Assembly: GCF_040049195.1 (NCBI RefSeq)
Contig: NZ_JBDZDL010000003.1
DNA length: 64,000 bases
Source of the DNA: NCEH01 sp040049195
GTDB lineage: Bacteria; Pseudomonadota; Alphaproteobacteria; Rhizobiales; Xanthobacteraceae
Reading direction: 5' to 3' (one strand)
A program made the position numbers and the translations under genes. The notes below the pieces were generated by a model that worked only from the letters and a program-made list of their open reading frames with translations, was not told the DNA's origin and did not search any database. This document shows positions 25,310 through 34,689 of the stretch, in pieces. Position 1 is the stretch's first letter, and the number at the start of each line of letters is the position of its first letter.

Positions 25310-26377
25310 GTGTCAGGGCGGCGGCGGATCTTGTGCCTCATGGAAACGCTCAATGCGCATCAGCCGAATGCATGCGCTTACTTGCGCCTCTTGCTGCCCC
25401 TGACGAAGCCCATCGTGAAGGAAGAATTTGATATAACCTTCGGCGATATCGACAATTATCAGCACATGGATGCGGATATCGTCATTACCCAGCGCGTGGT
25501 GCTGAAAACCTTGAAGCGCGCGGAGCGCTTGGTTTCTTATTGCGCGCGCAAGGGCGCCCGCCTGGTCTACGACCTGGACGACGATCTCCTTTCCCTTGCG
25601 GCGGACCATAACGAGCATTCCTATTATCAGCAGATGCGGCCTCTGGTGACCTTCCTGCTGCGGGAATCGCATGAAGTGTGGGTTTCCACCGAGGATCTCG
25701 CCCGGCGGCTCGCGCCGTTGTCCGACAAGCTTGCCGTGCTCCAGAACCATCTCGACCCCCGGGTCTGGCAAGCGCGCCAGCCGGCGCCTTGCGACGGTCC
25801 GGTGCGTTTGCTCTTCATGGGGACGACCACGCACCAATCGGATTTCGACACCTTGCTGCGGCCCGCGCTCGCGCGGGTGCGCGAGCGGGTGAGCCGGGAC
25901 ATCTCCCTCACGCTGATCGGCGTCATGCCCAACCATGCGGTGTGCGAGGGATGGCAAGCCATCCGCCCGCCCGATCATGTGTCGGTATCCTACCCCGCCT
26001 TCGCGAACTGGCTCATGGACCAGGGGCCGTACGATATCGGCCTTGCGCCGCTGGCCGATAATCAATTCAATCAGTCGAAGAGCCGGCTGAAATTCCTCGA
26101 ATATTCTGGCCTCGGCCTCGCCACCGTGGCCAGCACCGTGGGTGAGTACCGTGAGGCCATCGTCGACGGGGTCAATGGAAGGCTGGGGGGAAATTCGGCG
26201 GAAGCGTTCGAGGAGGCCTTGTTCTCCTTGATCACCAACGAGGATCTGCGGCTGGAACTTGCCGGGAATGCGTCACGTCTGGTTGCCGAAAGCCTGGCTG
26301 AAGCTCACTGCGTGGAGCCTCGTCTTGAGCGCCTGCGGGGGCTGGAAGTGCTTGCGCCGCCGCTCGCGGCGCAATAG
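25310..26377 (+). CDS. Glycosyltransferase (GT4-like)
   Basis: A 355-residue protein with a GT-B C-terminal nucleotide-sugar half: PVRLLFMGTTTHQSDFDTLLRPAL, DIGLAPLADNQFNQSKSRLKFLEYSGLGLATVAS and VGEYREAIVDGVNGRLGGNSAEAFEEAL, the last two being the usual donor-binding ExxGxxP-like loop and the following turn. The N-terminal half (RRRILCLMETLNAHQPNACAYLRLLLPL) is less conserved. It starts with GTG at 25310 behind GGGGGAG; a TTG further upstream is unlikely. It precedes the giant glycosyltransferase by 183 bases on the same strand and probably works on the same surface polysaccharide. The sugar and acceptor are unknown. Confidence 0.85.
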   Translation: MSGRRRILCLMETLNAHQPNACAYLRLLLPLTKPIVKEEFDITFGDIDNYQHMDADIVITQRVVLKTLKRAERLVSYCARKGARLVYDLDDDLLSLAADHNEHSYYQQMRPLVTFLLRESHEVWVSTEDLARRLAPLSDKLAVLQNHLDPRVWQARQPAPCDGPVRLLFMGTTTHQSDFDTLLRPALARVRERVSRDISLTLIGVMPNHAVCEGWQAIRPPDHVSVSYPAFANWLMDQGPYDIGLAPLADNQFNQSKSRLKFLEYSGLGLATVASTVGEYREAIVDGVNGRLGGNSAEAFEEALFSLITNEDLRLELAGNASRLVAESLAEAHCVEPRLERLRGLEVLAPPLAAQ

Positions 26378-26560
26378 GGGCGGTCCTCTGGCCCTGAACA
26401 CCCCACCATTCGCCGACTATTTGTCGGGGCATCACATTCTTGAAAGGCGTCATCGCAGGCTGCTAGATCAGCCTGCGGTTCTCGCTCTGCCTGGAAAAGG
26501 CGCAAGTACGCATGCGTTTAGCGGTCACCGTGACAGGCGCAGGCGGGATCGGAGACGGGT

Positions 26561-29500
26561 ATGATTGGCTCTTCGTTGTCTTTGGGGATCACCCTGACGA
26601 CGCCGGCGTTTTTTGAGCCCAAGCGGGTCGCCCTGCCTCCCGTCTTCGTCGAGCATTTTCCGTTCGGCTTCTGGCTGATGGATGCGCTGCGGCCGCGCCT
26701 CGTGGTTTCGCTCGGGCTGCGCACGCCCAATCCTCATCTGTGCTTTCTCCAGATTGCGTCGCATCTCGATCTGGCGACCCGTTGCGTTGCCATTTCCGGC
26801 TGGAGCGACGAGCGTGAGGGGCGGCAGCCGGCGGGTTTCGACCCCGCGTTCAGCCGCGACGACATTCGTGCCTCCGAAGTTCTGCTCGCCTCCGCCGAGA
26901 TGGCCTACCGGGACTTTCCTCCCGGCAGCATCGATCTGCTCTGCCTCGATGCGGTTCCCCTGGGCGCCCTTGCGGACGACACGCTGGCGCTCTGGCTGGA
27001 CCGCCTGTCCGACCGTGCCGTCATCCTGGTCCATGGTCTCAGCGAGCCGGGCGGGGAACGCGTGTGGCGGCAGCTGCGCGTGCGCTACGGCAGCTTCATC
27101 TTCACCCACGGCGAGGCGCTCGGCATCCTCGCCGTTGGGCCGCGAATCGCCCCGCTGCTGCGTCCGTTGTTTGATCCGGCGCCCTCCGCCGGCTTTCAGC
27201 AAAATGTCCAGCTCGCCTTTTCCCGCCTCGGCAAGGATCTGAAGCTGGCCCTGGCGCCGCAGGGGCGCCAGCCGGCATTCGGAAGCGACGCCGCGCGCGC
27301 GGCCCAGATGGAATTGCTGCGGGAATCGGAGCGCGAACGGGCCGAGGCGCTCGGCAAGGAAGCTGCCCGCCTGCGCACCCAACTGCAGGAAGAGACCGCC
27401 CATATCCTGGCCCTCGAACAGGAGCTGCTGCAGAAAGAGGGGCAATTGCTCCATCTGGTCCAGCGTCTGCGCTCGTTCTCCTGGCTGCTGCGGCAGATGG
27501 TGAAAACCATCCGCATCAGCCAGCGCCGCCTGGTGGGGCGGGTGGCCAAATTGTTTGGCGTGCGCACCGCCTCCTATGTGATGGACAAGAGCCGCAAGCG
27601 CCTCGCCCGATCGAACCTGTTCGATCCGGTCTATTATCTGCGGCGCTATCCCGACGTGGGCGCCGCCGGCATGGATCCCCTGACACACTATCTGGCGCAC
27701 GGCGCCAAGGACGGGCGGGATCCCAATCCCGTGTTCCGAACCCTTTGGTATGTCACGCAATATCCCGATGTGGTCGCTCTGGGCGAGAACCCGCTGCTGC
27801 ACTACATCCAGCACGGCAGCAAGGAGGGGCGCATGCCCAGCCCGGATTTCGATCCCCGCTGGTATCTCGCCGCCAATCCCGACGTCGCCGCCCTCGGCAT
27901 GGACCCGCTCGCCCATTTCCTTACCCATGGGCGCTTGGAGGGGCGGGTCGGCGTACCGCTCGTGGAAGCCGAGGGGCTGGCCTTTCTGAAGGCGACGCGC
28001 CGCCACACGCTGGACCTCGCGAGCTTCGTGCCCTCGCCGATCCGCCATCCCGCCCGCGACCTGCTGCCCATGGACGAGGTCGCGGTGGTGATGCCGGTCT
28101 ACGCAGGCTACGAGGAGAGCCGCGCCTGCATCGAGAGCGTCCTCGCCTCGCGGGCGCGCAACGAGACCTTCGGGCTGCTCATCCTGGTCGACGATTGCGG
28201 CCCGGAACCCGCGTTACGCGCCTATCTGAGGGAGGTCGCGGAGACCGCCACGGGGGTGATGCTGCTGGTCAATGAGGAGAACACGGGCTTCGTCGCCAGC
28301 GTCAATCGCGGCATGATCGAAGCGGGCGTGCGCGACGTGATCCTGCTCAACAGCGACACCGAGGTGCGCGGCGACTGGGTGGATCGCATTGCGGCGCAGG
28401 CGGCGGCGGATCCGCGCATCGCCACCGTCTCGCCATTCTCGAACAACGCCACGATCTGCAGCTATCCCGACATCGGCGAAGGGCTGGGCCTGCCCGTGGG
28501 GCACACCCTCGCCGCGCTCGACGAGGCCTGCGCCACCGTCAATGCGGGCCGTTCCGTGGACATTCCGACGGCGGTCGGGTTCTGCATGTTCATTCGCCGC
28601 GCCTGCCTGGAGGACGTCGGGCTGTTCGACGAGGACACGTTCGGCAAGGGCTATGGGGAGGAATCCGACTTCTGCTGCCGGGCGAGCGCGAAGGCTTGGC
28701 GCCATGTGCTCGCGGGCGACGTGTTCGTCTACCACGCGGGCAATGTGAGCTTCGGCGGTGCCGCGAACGCGCGCAAGTGCGAGTCCGCGCGCCTGCTGCG
28801 CGCGCGCTATCCGGATTATGAGGCCGCCGTCGGCCGCTGGGTGCGCGAGGACCCGGCCTTTGCCATGCGCCTCGCGATCGAGGCGAGCCTGATGCGCGCG
28901 TCCGGCACGCCCGTGATCCTGCACATTCTGCACCCCTGGGGCGGCGGCACCGAGAAGCAGGTGGTGGATCTGATGGCGCTGACGGCGGAGCGCGCGATTT
29001 CCCTCACGCTCATCATTACGCCGCCGGATGATGAGAAGCCGGATTTCGGGCTGGCCCTGTTCATTCCCGATGCCAAGGGCGGGCGGCGGGTGGACATGCG
29101 CGTCGGCCAGCTCGGCGAGGTGGCCCAGCTCCTGCGCGCGTTCGGCCTGCGGCGCATCCATGTGCACCACGCACTCACCGCGATGGATGAGCTTGCGCCC
29201 TTCCTCGCGCTGATGAACCTGCCCTATGACGTGTCGATCCACGATTACGCGCTGATCTGTCCGCGCATCAATCTGGCGCAGGCGGGCGCCTATTGCGGCG
29301 AGCCCGACGAGCGCGGGTGCCTGGCCTGCCTTGCGGCCGATCCCAAGCCCTTTTCACGCGACATCATCTGGTGGCGGGAGCGCGGCATTGCGCTGATCGA
29401 GCATGCGGAGCGGGTGATCTGCCCCTCGCGCGACGTCGCCGACCGGATTCGCCGCTACGCGCCCTATGCCAATCTCATCGTGGTGCCGCACGAACCCGAC

Positions 29501-30076
29501 CTCTATCGTCGGCCGCAGCCGGTGCGGATTCCGCAGATCGGCCCGGACATTCCCATGCGCGTCGCCGTCCTTGGCATCCTTGCCGAGCACAAGGGGGGAG
29601 CCTTCCTGCTGGATTGCATCGAGTACAGCCGGTCCATCCGCGCGCCGCTGGAATGGCAGGTGATCGGAGAGTTTCCCAACAAGCTCGACGTGCGGGCCTC
29701 CAGCCTGCGCCAGCATCTTTCCATCACCGGGCGCTACAAGCCCGACGAACTGCCGGAGCTGATCGCCAAGGCCGACCCGCACCTGATCTTCTTTCCCCAG
29801 CACTGGCCGGAAACCTACAGCTTTACGCTGAGCGAGGCGTTCGCCGCGCGCCGGGCGGTGCTGGTTCCGCCGCTCGGCGCGTTTCCCGAACGGGTCGCGG
29901 GAAGCACTGGCGCGTTTGAATATGCGCTGTCGGAGACCCCGCGGCAGGTGGTTGAGGACCTGCTGGCGCTCCGTCTGCGCTTCATGGACCCGGTGCCCGA
30001 AACCCCGCCTCTCGCCCCGCACATGGGCACGGCGATCCGGGAAAACGCGGATTTTTATCGCTCCGCTTATATTTGA
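26561..30076 (+). CDS. Giant multidomain glycosyltransferase (SAM-like, repeat, GT2 and GT4-like domains)
   Basis: 1171 residues. Residues about 1-210 look like the methyltransferase-type domain that precedes many rhizobial glycosyltransferases (SIDLLCLDAVP, AVILVHGLSEPGGERVWRQL, HGEALGILAVG), but the glycine-rich SAM motif is degenerate (VSLGLRTPNP). A coiled coil covers about 246-310. Three 38-residue repeats follow (about 354-464), each of the form FDPxYYLxxxPDVxxxGxDPLxHYLxHGxxEGR. A GT2 domain begins near 505 (VAVVMPVYAGYEESRACIESVL, LLNSDTEV, GYGEESDFCCRA). A GT4-like domain fills 781-1171 (HILHPWGGGTEKQVVDL, PETYSFTLSEAFAARRAVLVPPLGAFPERV). GGAG lies 6 bases before the ATG. Two catalytic domains suggest addition of two sugars to a surface polymer; this is inference. 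Confidence 0.85.
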   Translation: MIGSSLSLGITLTTPAFFEPKRVALPPVFVEHFPFGFWLMDALRPRLVVSLGLRTPNPHLCFLQIASHLDLATRCVAISGWSDEREGRQPAGFDPAFSRDDIRASEVLLASAEMAYRDFPPGSIDLLCLDAVPLGALADDTLALWLDRLSDRAVILVHGLSEPGGERVWRQLRVRYGSFIFTHGEALGILAVGPRIAPLLRPLFDPAPSAGFQQNVQLAFSRLGKDLKLALAPQGRQPAFGSDAARAAQMELLRESERERAEALGKEAARLRTQLQEETAHILALEQELLQKEGQLLHLVQRLRSFSWLLRQMVKTIRISQRRLVGRVAKLFGVRTASYVMDKSRKRLARSNLFDPVYYLRRYPDVGAAGMDPLTHYLAHGAKDGRDPNPVFRTLWYVTQYPDVVALGENPLLHYIQHGSKEGRMPSPDFDPRWYLAANPDVAALGMDPLAHFLTHGRLEGRVGVPLVEAEGLAFLKATRRHTLDLASFVPSPIRHPARDLLPMDEVAVVMPVYAGYEESRACIESVLASRARNETFGLLILVDDCGPEPALRAYLREVAETATGVMLLVNEENTGFVASVNRGMIEAGVRDVILLNSDTEVRGDWVDRIAAQAAADPRIATVSPFSNNATICSYPDIGEGLGLPVGHTLAALDEACATVNAGRSVDIPTAVGFCMFIRRACLEDVGLFDEDTFGKGYGEESDFCCRASAKAWRHVLAGDVFVYHAGNVSFGGAANARKCESARLLRARYPDYEAAVGRWVREDPAFAMRLAIEASLMRASGTPVILHILHPWGGGTEKQVVDLMALTAERAISLTLIITPPDDEKPDFGLALFIPDAKGGRRVDMRVGQLGEVAQLLRAFGLRRIHVHHALTAMDELAPFLALMNLPYDVSIHDYALICPRINLAQAGAYCGEPDERGCLACLAADPKPFSRDIIWWRERGIALIEHAERVICPSRDVADRIRRYAPYANLIVVPHEPDLYRRPQPVRIPQIGPDIPMRVAVLGILAEHKGGAFLLDCIEYSRSIRAPLEWQVIGEFPNKLDVRASSLRQHLSITGRYKPDELPELIAKADPHLIFFPQHWPETYSFTLSEAFAARRAVLVPPLGAFPERVAGSTGAFEYALSETPRQVVEDLLALRLRFMDPVPETPPLAPHMGTAIRENADFYRSAYI

Positions 30077-30392
30077 GCGCGGCGCAAGCCTCCGCTTGAG
30101 CGGCAGGCGGCGAGGATTTGGGTGCGCGCGCCGGCGGGACGGTCATTCCGTTACGGCATGGGTCGGGAATAGCTGAACCGCCCGGGCCGAGCGTCATCGG
30201 CCAAGCATCAGTCGCGGCGCGGAAGCTGAAGGCAGCGGGGAGTGCCTCGCGCACCGGCCACAAGGCCTGGCGGCAGGATCCTTCGCCCGGCGGATACGGA
30301 TGATCGCGTGGGGTGTGTACGGGTCATCGTTGAAGGACCGAGGCGGGAATGAATCCCGCCTTGATCTGAAGGGACTGGAAACCGCAGGAGGA
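30077..30392. other. Intergenic region between polysaccharide locus 1 and the MerR gene
   Basis: A 316-base gap between convergent genes. The only structure seen is a hairpin GGCGGGA (30342-30348) / TCCCGCC (30354-30360), 33 bases beyond the merR-type gene's stop, without a T-run on either strand. No gene is supported. Confidence 0.5.
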
Positions 30393-30806
30393 TCAGGCGG
30401 CGAGCCGGTCGGCGGTTTCGCGCAGTTCGCTGATGGCCGCCTCGATTTCCGCGCGCTGACGCTCGAGCTGGGTGAGCTGCGAGAGGCAACGGTCGCGGGT
30501 CAGGGCGAGATCCTGCACGTTCTGGCCTTCATGCGCCGCAACGAGCGAGCGGATTTCGGCGAGGGTGAAGCCGAGGCGCTTGCCCTTGAGGATCACCGAG
30601 AGGCGGTCCCGATCGGTCGCGGAATAAAGCCGCGCAAGGCCTTCGCGACGGGGGCTCAGCAGGCCCTTGTCCTCATAGAAGCGCAGGGCGCGCAAGGTAA
30701 CCCCGAATTCCCGCGAGAGATCGCCGATGGTGAAGACATTGGGGGCCCCGAAGGCCCGGTCGGTCTGCGCGATGTTTTCGCGAACTTCGAAACCGTTTGC
30801 GTCCAT
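30393..30806 (-). CDS. MerR-family transcriptional regulator (non-metal type)
   Basis: A 137-residue regulator. The winged helix-turn-helix is FTIGDLSREFGVTLRALRFYEDKGLLSPRREGLARLYSATDRDRLSVILKGKRLGFTLAEIRSLV, followed by a dimerisation coiled coil (QLERQRAEIEAAISELRET). No cysteines occur in the sensor region, so it is not a metal sensor. It resembles alphaproteobacterial MerR proteins of the LiuR type, which control branched-chain amino acid or acyl-CoA catabolism, but no such genes are nearby. AGGAGAG lies just before the ATG at 30806. It is divergent from the PodJ-like gene; inverted repeats lie between them. Confidence 0.88.
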   Translation of the reverse strand: MDANGFEVRENIAQTDRAFGAPNVFTIGDLSREFGVTLRALRFYEDKGLLSPRREGLARLYSATDRDRLSVILKGKRLGFTLAEIRSLVAAHEGQNVQDLALTRDRCLSQLTQLERQRAEIEAAISELRETADRLAA

Positions 30807-31142
30807 GCACACTCTCCTGAAGGTGGTCGCGATCGAGAACGGCAATCGCGCCATTCCACGACCAAGGCCCGCAAAGTGATTTGAAACCGAGGGAGACAGT
30901 CCAGCGCGTGGCGTCCTGCCGCGTTCGCCGGCTCCCCCGATCTGTGTACGAACATAGGGAAAGCCGGCTCACCCAGGGAGAAGGTTGCAGGCTCCCTTAG
31001 GGAAAGTAACCGTTACTTCTCTGGCCAAATCCCTGCAAAATCGGGCTTTAACTCGGCGTTTACCAAACCACGTCAAAGATTCGGAACTTCTTGTCGCGGC
31101 GTTGCGCTTCGCATCGCCCCATCCCAGCCGTAGGAGGCGGGC
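30807..31142. promoter_or_regulatory. Divergent control region between the MerR gene and the PodJ-like gene, with two inverted repeats
   Basis: 336 bases with no gene. AGGGAG (30975-30980) and CTCCCT (30992-30997) form a 23-base spaced inverted repeat. AAGTAAC-C-GTTACTT (31004-31018) is a perfect 15-base palindrome. Both lie between the two divergent starts, where a MerR dimer could act. Binding is unproven; the palindromes are nearer to the PodJ-like start (about 125 bases) than to the merR start (about 200 bases). Confidence 0.45.
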
Positions 31143-33563
31143 ATGGACCGTTTGGAAACAGCTGCCCGAAAGTTCCGTGTCGAACCGGGTCCTGAGCTCG
31201 ATCCGGTCGGCGATCTGCGCCGCCGAATCGAAGGGGCGCACGACCTTTTTGCGCCCTCGGCCATCGAGACGCTGCGCGCCGAAGTGGAACGACTGCGCGA
31301 GGAGCTGCGGGAAACGGCGCCGCGCGCCGCGGTGCGGGAAATCGGCCGCGCCCTCACCCATCTTCACGGCCAGATGAGCGAGGTGCAGGCCATCGAGCCG
31401 GCCCGCATCGCCGCCGATCTCAACGACATCAAGCTATGCCTCGGCATCCTCTCCGCCGGCGAGGGGCGGGACGGACTTACCGCAGCGATGGAGGGGCTCA
31501 GCCGGAAGGTCGACCTGCTCAACAGCCAGGCGGTCGATGCCGAGGCCCTGGCGCGCCTGCAGGCGCAGACCACGGAATTGAAGGATCTCGTGGCGCGCGC
31601 CCTGGAAGATGGCGGCGCGCTCGCGGGCCTTGGGGCTGCCTCCCGCGCGGATCTCATGCGGATCGGCGCGGACGTTGTGCAGCGCATCGAGGTGACGGGC
31701 GCGGCGATGGAGCGTTCCACCCGCGACCTGATCGCCCGCCTCGAGGAGGCGCCCGCAGCTGATTCGACGGGCGAGGCGATCCAGCAGCAGCTCGCGGACC
31801 TGACGGGGCGCCTTGCCGCTCTGTCGGAACAGGTTGGTGCCGTCGGCGGCGGCGCCGTGCTGGCGGAGAAGGTGGCCCTGCTGCTGGACCGGCTGGAACA
31901 GAGCGGCGGACCGCAGGCCGATACCTTGCAGCCGCTCGCAGATGCCCTGGAGCGCCATGTCGCGGTGCTTGCCGAACGGGTCCAGGTCAGCGCCGATCAC
32001 CAGGCGCGGCTGGATGGCATCGAGGCCAATCTGCATGCGTTGACGCAGGAATTGGAACGCTTCCGCTACGCCTCCGCCGATGTTTCCGCTGAAGCGGTGC
32101 AGGCGGTGGCCATGCGCCTGTCCGCCCGCGACGATGCGCCGGCCGTGGTCGGTCTCAAGCGCGGCCTCGCGGCGCTGGAGGCACGCCAGCAGGATTTCGA
32201 GCGGCGGACCCAGGATTTCTTCGCCGCCGAGGCGGAACTCGGCCTGCGCGACCTTGCCGAGCAGGAAATGGTGCGGCCCCCTTATCATGCGCCGGAACCG
32301 GTGGTGGACTTTGCGCCCGACCTGGACCTTCCCCCCGATGTGGAAGCGCCGCGTTTCGACGCCACGCGCCCGGTGTTCGACGGCGCCCTGGACGAGGTGG
32401 ATTTCGCCGACCTGAGGCCGCACCATTTCGCGGCCGATGACCGCCGGGAAGAGGATGTGACGCCGTTTGCGCCGGTTGGGCCGGGCAAGGCCGAGCCGCC
32501 GGCCGGTCCCACGCCCCGCCCCGTGCTCAGGAAGAGGTCGTTGTTCGTCCAGCGCGAGGACCGCGCCATCCGCAAGGCGCGCCAAATCTCGCGCAAGCGG
32601 GCTGCGGCGGACCGCTTGCGCCGGGGCATTCCGGTCGCCGGACGGGTTGCCATCGGTGCCGCCGTGCTGGGAATCCTGGTTCTTGGTGCCGCGCAGTTCT
32701 CAGGGCCCATCTCAACCCTGTCCCACTCCGTGGCACATTCGGTCTCCGGCTCCTTCACACGGCTCGCCCACGATCTGGAGACCCGGGCGGCGGTGAGCGC
32801 GCCGAGCGGTGCGGCTAAGGCTACGGCCACGGCTGCGGTGGCCGCCGTCAAGACGCCGCCGCCGGTCAATGCTCCCGCGCTCGGCGACCTGCCGCCGCCG
32901 GTGGGCTCGCCGGCCCTGCGCACCGCAGCCCTTGGCGGAAATCCCGCCGCCGCCTATGAGGTGGGCATGCGCTACGTGGATGGCAAAGGCACGGACATGA
33001 ATCCCGTCAACGGGGTGAAGTGGCTGTCCTACGCGGTTTCGAAGGGCTCGGTGCCGGCGGCCTATCAGCTCGGCAGCCTGTATGAATACACCAATCGCGA
33101 CATCGATCAGGCCCGCGCGCTTTATATGTGGGCGGCGGATCGCGGCAATGTGCGGGCCATGCACAATCTGGGCGTGCTGGCGTCAGAGGGCACGGACGGG
33201 AAATCCGACTGGCCGGCGGCCATCCGCTGGTTCCGCATGGCGGCCGATCTCGGCCTGCGCGACAGCCAGCACAATCTCGGCGTGATCTATTCGCGTGGCC
33301 TCGGCGGCACGCCGGATCTGGGCGAGGCCTGGAAATGGTTTGCTCTGGCGGCCAACCAGGGCGATACCGAAAGCGCCCGCAAGCGCGACGACATCGTCGG
33401 GCGGGCGGATGCGGAAACCCTGCGCAGGGCGCAAGCCGCCGCGATCGCCTTTACCCCGGGCATCATGGACGAGGCCGCGAACACCACCGCGAGCAAGCCG
33501 GAATGGAACCAGCCGGGACCGGATGACACACCCCGCACCGTCTCGGCAAAATCCAGCAGCTAG
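31143..33563 (+). CDS. PodJ-like polar localisation protein with coiled coil, one membrane helix and Sel1 repeats
   Basis: 806 residues. Residues about 1-410 are helical and coiled-coil rich (LRAEVERLREELRE, LTGRLAALSEQVG, LERFRYASADV), then a basic stretch (RKARQISRKRAAADRLRRG) before a single membrane helix near 500-522 (VAGRVAIGAAVLGILVLGAAQF). An alanine/proline periplasmic linker follows and then Sel1 repeats at about 590-760 (AAYEVGMRYVDGKGT, AAYQLGSLYEYTNRD, AMHNLGVLASEG, SQHNLGVIYSRGLGG, AWKWFALAANQGD). This matches the layout of PodJ, which recruits factors to the new cell pole in Caulobacter and Agrobacterium, though it is shorter than Agrobacterium PodJ. TAGGAGG precedes the ATG. 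Confidence 0.8.
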   Translation: MDRLETAARKFRVEPGPELDPVGDLRRRIEGAHDLFAPSAIETLRAEVERLREELRETAPRAAVREIGRALTHLHGQMSEVQAIEPARIAADLNDIKLCLGILSAGEGRDGLTAAMEGLSRKVDLLNSQAVDAEALARLQAQTTELKDLVARALEDGGALAGLGAASRADLMRIGADVVQRIEVTGAAMERSTRDLIARLEEAPAADSTGEAIQQQLADLTGRLAALSEQVGAVGGGAVLAEKVALLLDRLEQSGGPQADTLQPLADALERHVAVLAERVQVSADHQARLDGIEANLHALTQELERFRYASADVSAEAVQAVAMRLSARDDAPAVVGLKRGLAALEARQQDFERRTQDFFAAEAELGLRDLAEQEMVRPPYHAPEPVVDFAPDLDLPPDVEAPRFDATRPVFDGALDEVDFADLRPHHFAADDRREEDVTPFAPVGPGKAEPPAGPTPRPVLRKRSLFVQREDRAIRKARQISRKRAAADRLRRGIPVAGRVAIGAAVLGILVLGAAQFSGPISTLSHSVAHSVSGSFTRLAHDLETRAAVSAPSGAAKATATAAVAAVKTPPPVNAPALGDLPPPVGSPALRTAALGGNPAAAYEVGMRYVDGKGTDMNPVNGVKWLSYAVSKGSVPAAYQLGSLYEYTNRDIDQARALYMWAADRGNVRAMHNLGVLASEGTDGKSDWPAAIRWFRMAADLGLRDSQHNLGVIYSRGLGGTPDLGEAWKWFALAANQGDTESARKRDDIVGRADAETLRRAQAAAIAFTPGIMDEAANTTASKPEWNQPGPDDTPRTVSAKSSS

Positions 33564-33678
33564 GCCTCGCCTGCCGTAAGGTGATTTTGACGGCCAGGAT
33601 CTGAGAGCGGGGGCGCCACGCGCTCCCGTTCGCGCGATCCCCCTCGCGGCGCGGCCCCGCCTCGCGCATGGTGAGAGG

Positions 33679-34188
33679 ATGAAACAGCACGCGATTCGGA
33701 TCATCGGGCTCGATCCCGGCCTGCGCCGTACCGGCTGGGGGGTGATCGAGGCCGAGGGTTCGCGCCTCTCCTTCATCGCCTGCGGCACCATCCTGCCGCC
33801 CGAGGGGGCCGCGATGGCGGTGCGGCTGGCCACGCTCCACCGGGAATTATGCGCCGTCGTCGCCGCCCATGCGCCCGACGAGGCGGCGGTGGAAGAAACC
33901 TTCGTGAACATGAACCCGTCTTCCACCCTCAAGCTCGGGCAGGCGCGCGGCGTGGTGATGCTCGCGCCCGCCCAGGCTGGTCTGGAGGTGGCGGAATACG
34001 CCCCGCTTCTGGTGAAGAAGACCGTGGTCGGCGCCGGCCGCGCGGAAAAAGGGCAGATCCGCATGATGATCGGCGTGCTGCTTCCCAAGGCGACGCCGCA
34101 GACGGAAGATGCGGCCGACGCTTTGGCGGTGGCGATCACCCATGCCCATCATCGCGGCGCCGCTGCGCTGCGGCGCGCGGCGCTGTAG
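33679..34188 (+). CDS. ruvC: Holliday junction endonuclease RuvC
   Basis: A 169-residue resolvase that cleaves four-way junctions with RuvAB. The RNase H-like fold acidic residues are in place: IIGLDPGLRRTGWGV (D), AVEETFVNMNPSSTLKLGQARGV (E), and the C-terminal TEDAADALAVAITHAHH (paired D). The length is normal. It is 115 bases after the PodJ-like gene. I see no GTTC-N7-GTTC LexA box upstream, so SOS control is not evident here. In this window a DUF1772 gene separates it from ruvA. Confidence 0.95.
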   Translation: MKQHAIRIIGLDPGLRRTGWGVIEAEGSRLSFIACGTILPPEGAAMAVRLATLHRELCAVVAAHAPDEAAVEETFVNMNPSSTLKLGQARGVVMLAPAQAGLEVAEYAPLLVKKTVVGAGRAEKGQIRMMIGVLLPKATPQTEDAADALAVAITHAHHRGAAALRRAAL

Positions 34189-34235
34189 AGTGCGGCAAGG
34201 CGGAGGCCGGCACGGCCGCGACGCGGGGGAATGGC

Positions 34236-34679
34236 ATGGTGTGGGGGCAGCTTGCTCTGGTGGACGCGGCGCTGTTTGCCGGTGCCGCCTTCTATATCAA
34301 CGTCGCCGAGCAGCCGGCGCGGGCGCAGCTCGATCCGGCGGCGCAGCTGCGCCAGTGGAAGCCGGCCTACACGCGCGGCTTCGCCATGCAGGCGACCCTG
34401 GCCCTGCTGGGCTTCGTGCTCGGCGCAATCGCCTTTGCCTTGTCCGGCCAATGGCGCTGGATGGCCGGAGCCGTGCTGATGCTGGCGAACTGGCCGTTCA
34501 CGCTCATTGCCATCATGCCCACCAACCGCCGGCTCCTGGCCACCGAGGAAGCTCTTGCCGGAACGGAAAGCGCGCATCAGATCGCCTGCTGGGGACAATT
34601 GCATATGGTGCGCACCGGCCTCGGGCTCGTGGCCACCTTCGTTTTTCTCTGGGCGTCGCTGAGCGGCAAGGGCGCGTGA
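34236..34679 (+). CDS. DUF1772 integral membrane protein
   Basis: A 147-residue protein with about four membrane helices (LALVDAALFAGAAFYINVAEQPAR, QATLALLGFVLGAIAFAL, RWMAGAVLMLANWPFTLIAI, GLGLVATFVFLWASL). The NVAEQPAR motif and the spaced tryptophan/arginine residues (QWKPAYTRGFAMQ, NWPFTLIAIMPTN) are characteristic of DUF1772 (anthrone oxygenase-like) proteins, whose bacterial role is unknown. It starts 47 bases after ruvC and ends 10 bases before ruvA, so it is co-transcribed with the recombination genes. A functional link to Holliday junction processing is not expected. Confidence 0.85.
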   Translation: MVWGQLALVDAALFAGAAFYINVAEQPARAQLDPAAQLRQWKPAYTRGFAMQATLALLGFVLGAIAFALSGQWRWMAGAVLMLANWPFTLIAIMPTNRRLLATEEALAGTESAHQIACWGQLHMVRTGLGLVATFVFLWASLSGKGA

Positions 34680-34689
34680 AGGCTTCAAC

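Noticed and set aside
33564..33678. LexA box before ruvC
   Set aside because: A GTTC occurs but no second GTTC at the required seven-base spacing.
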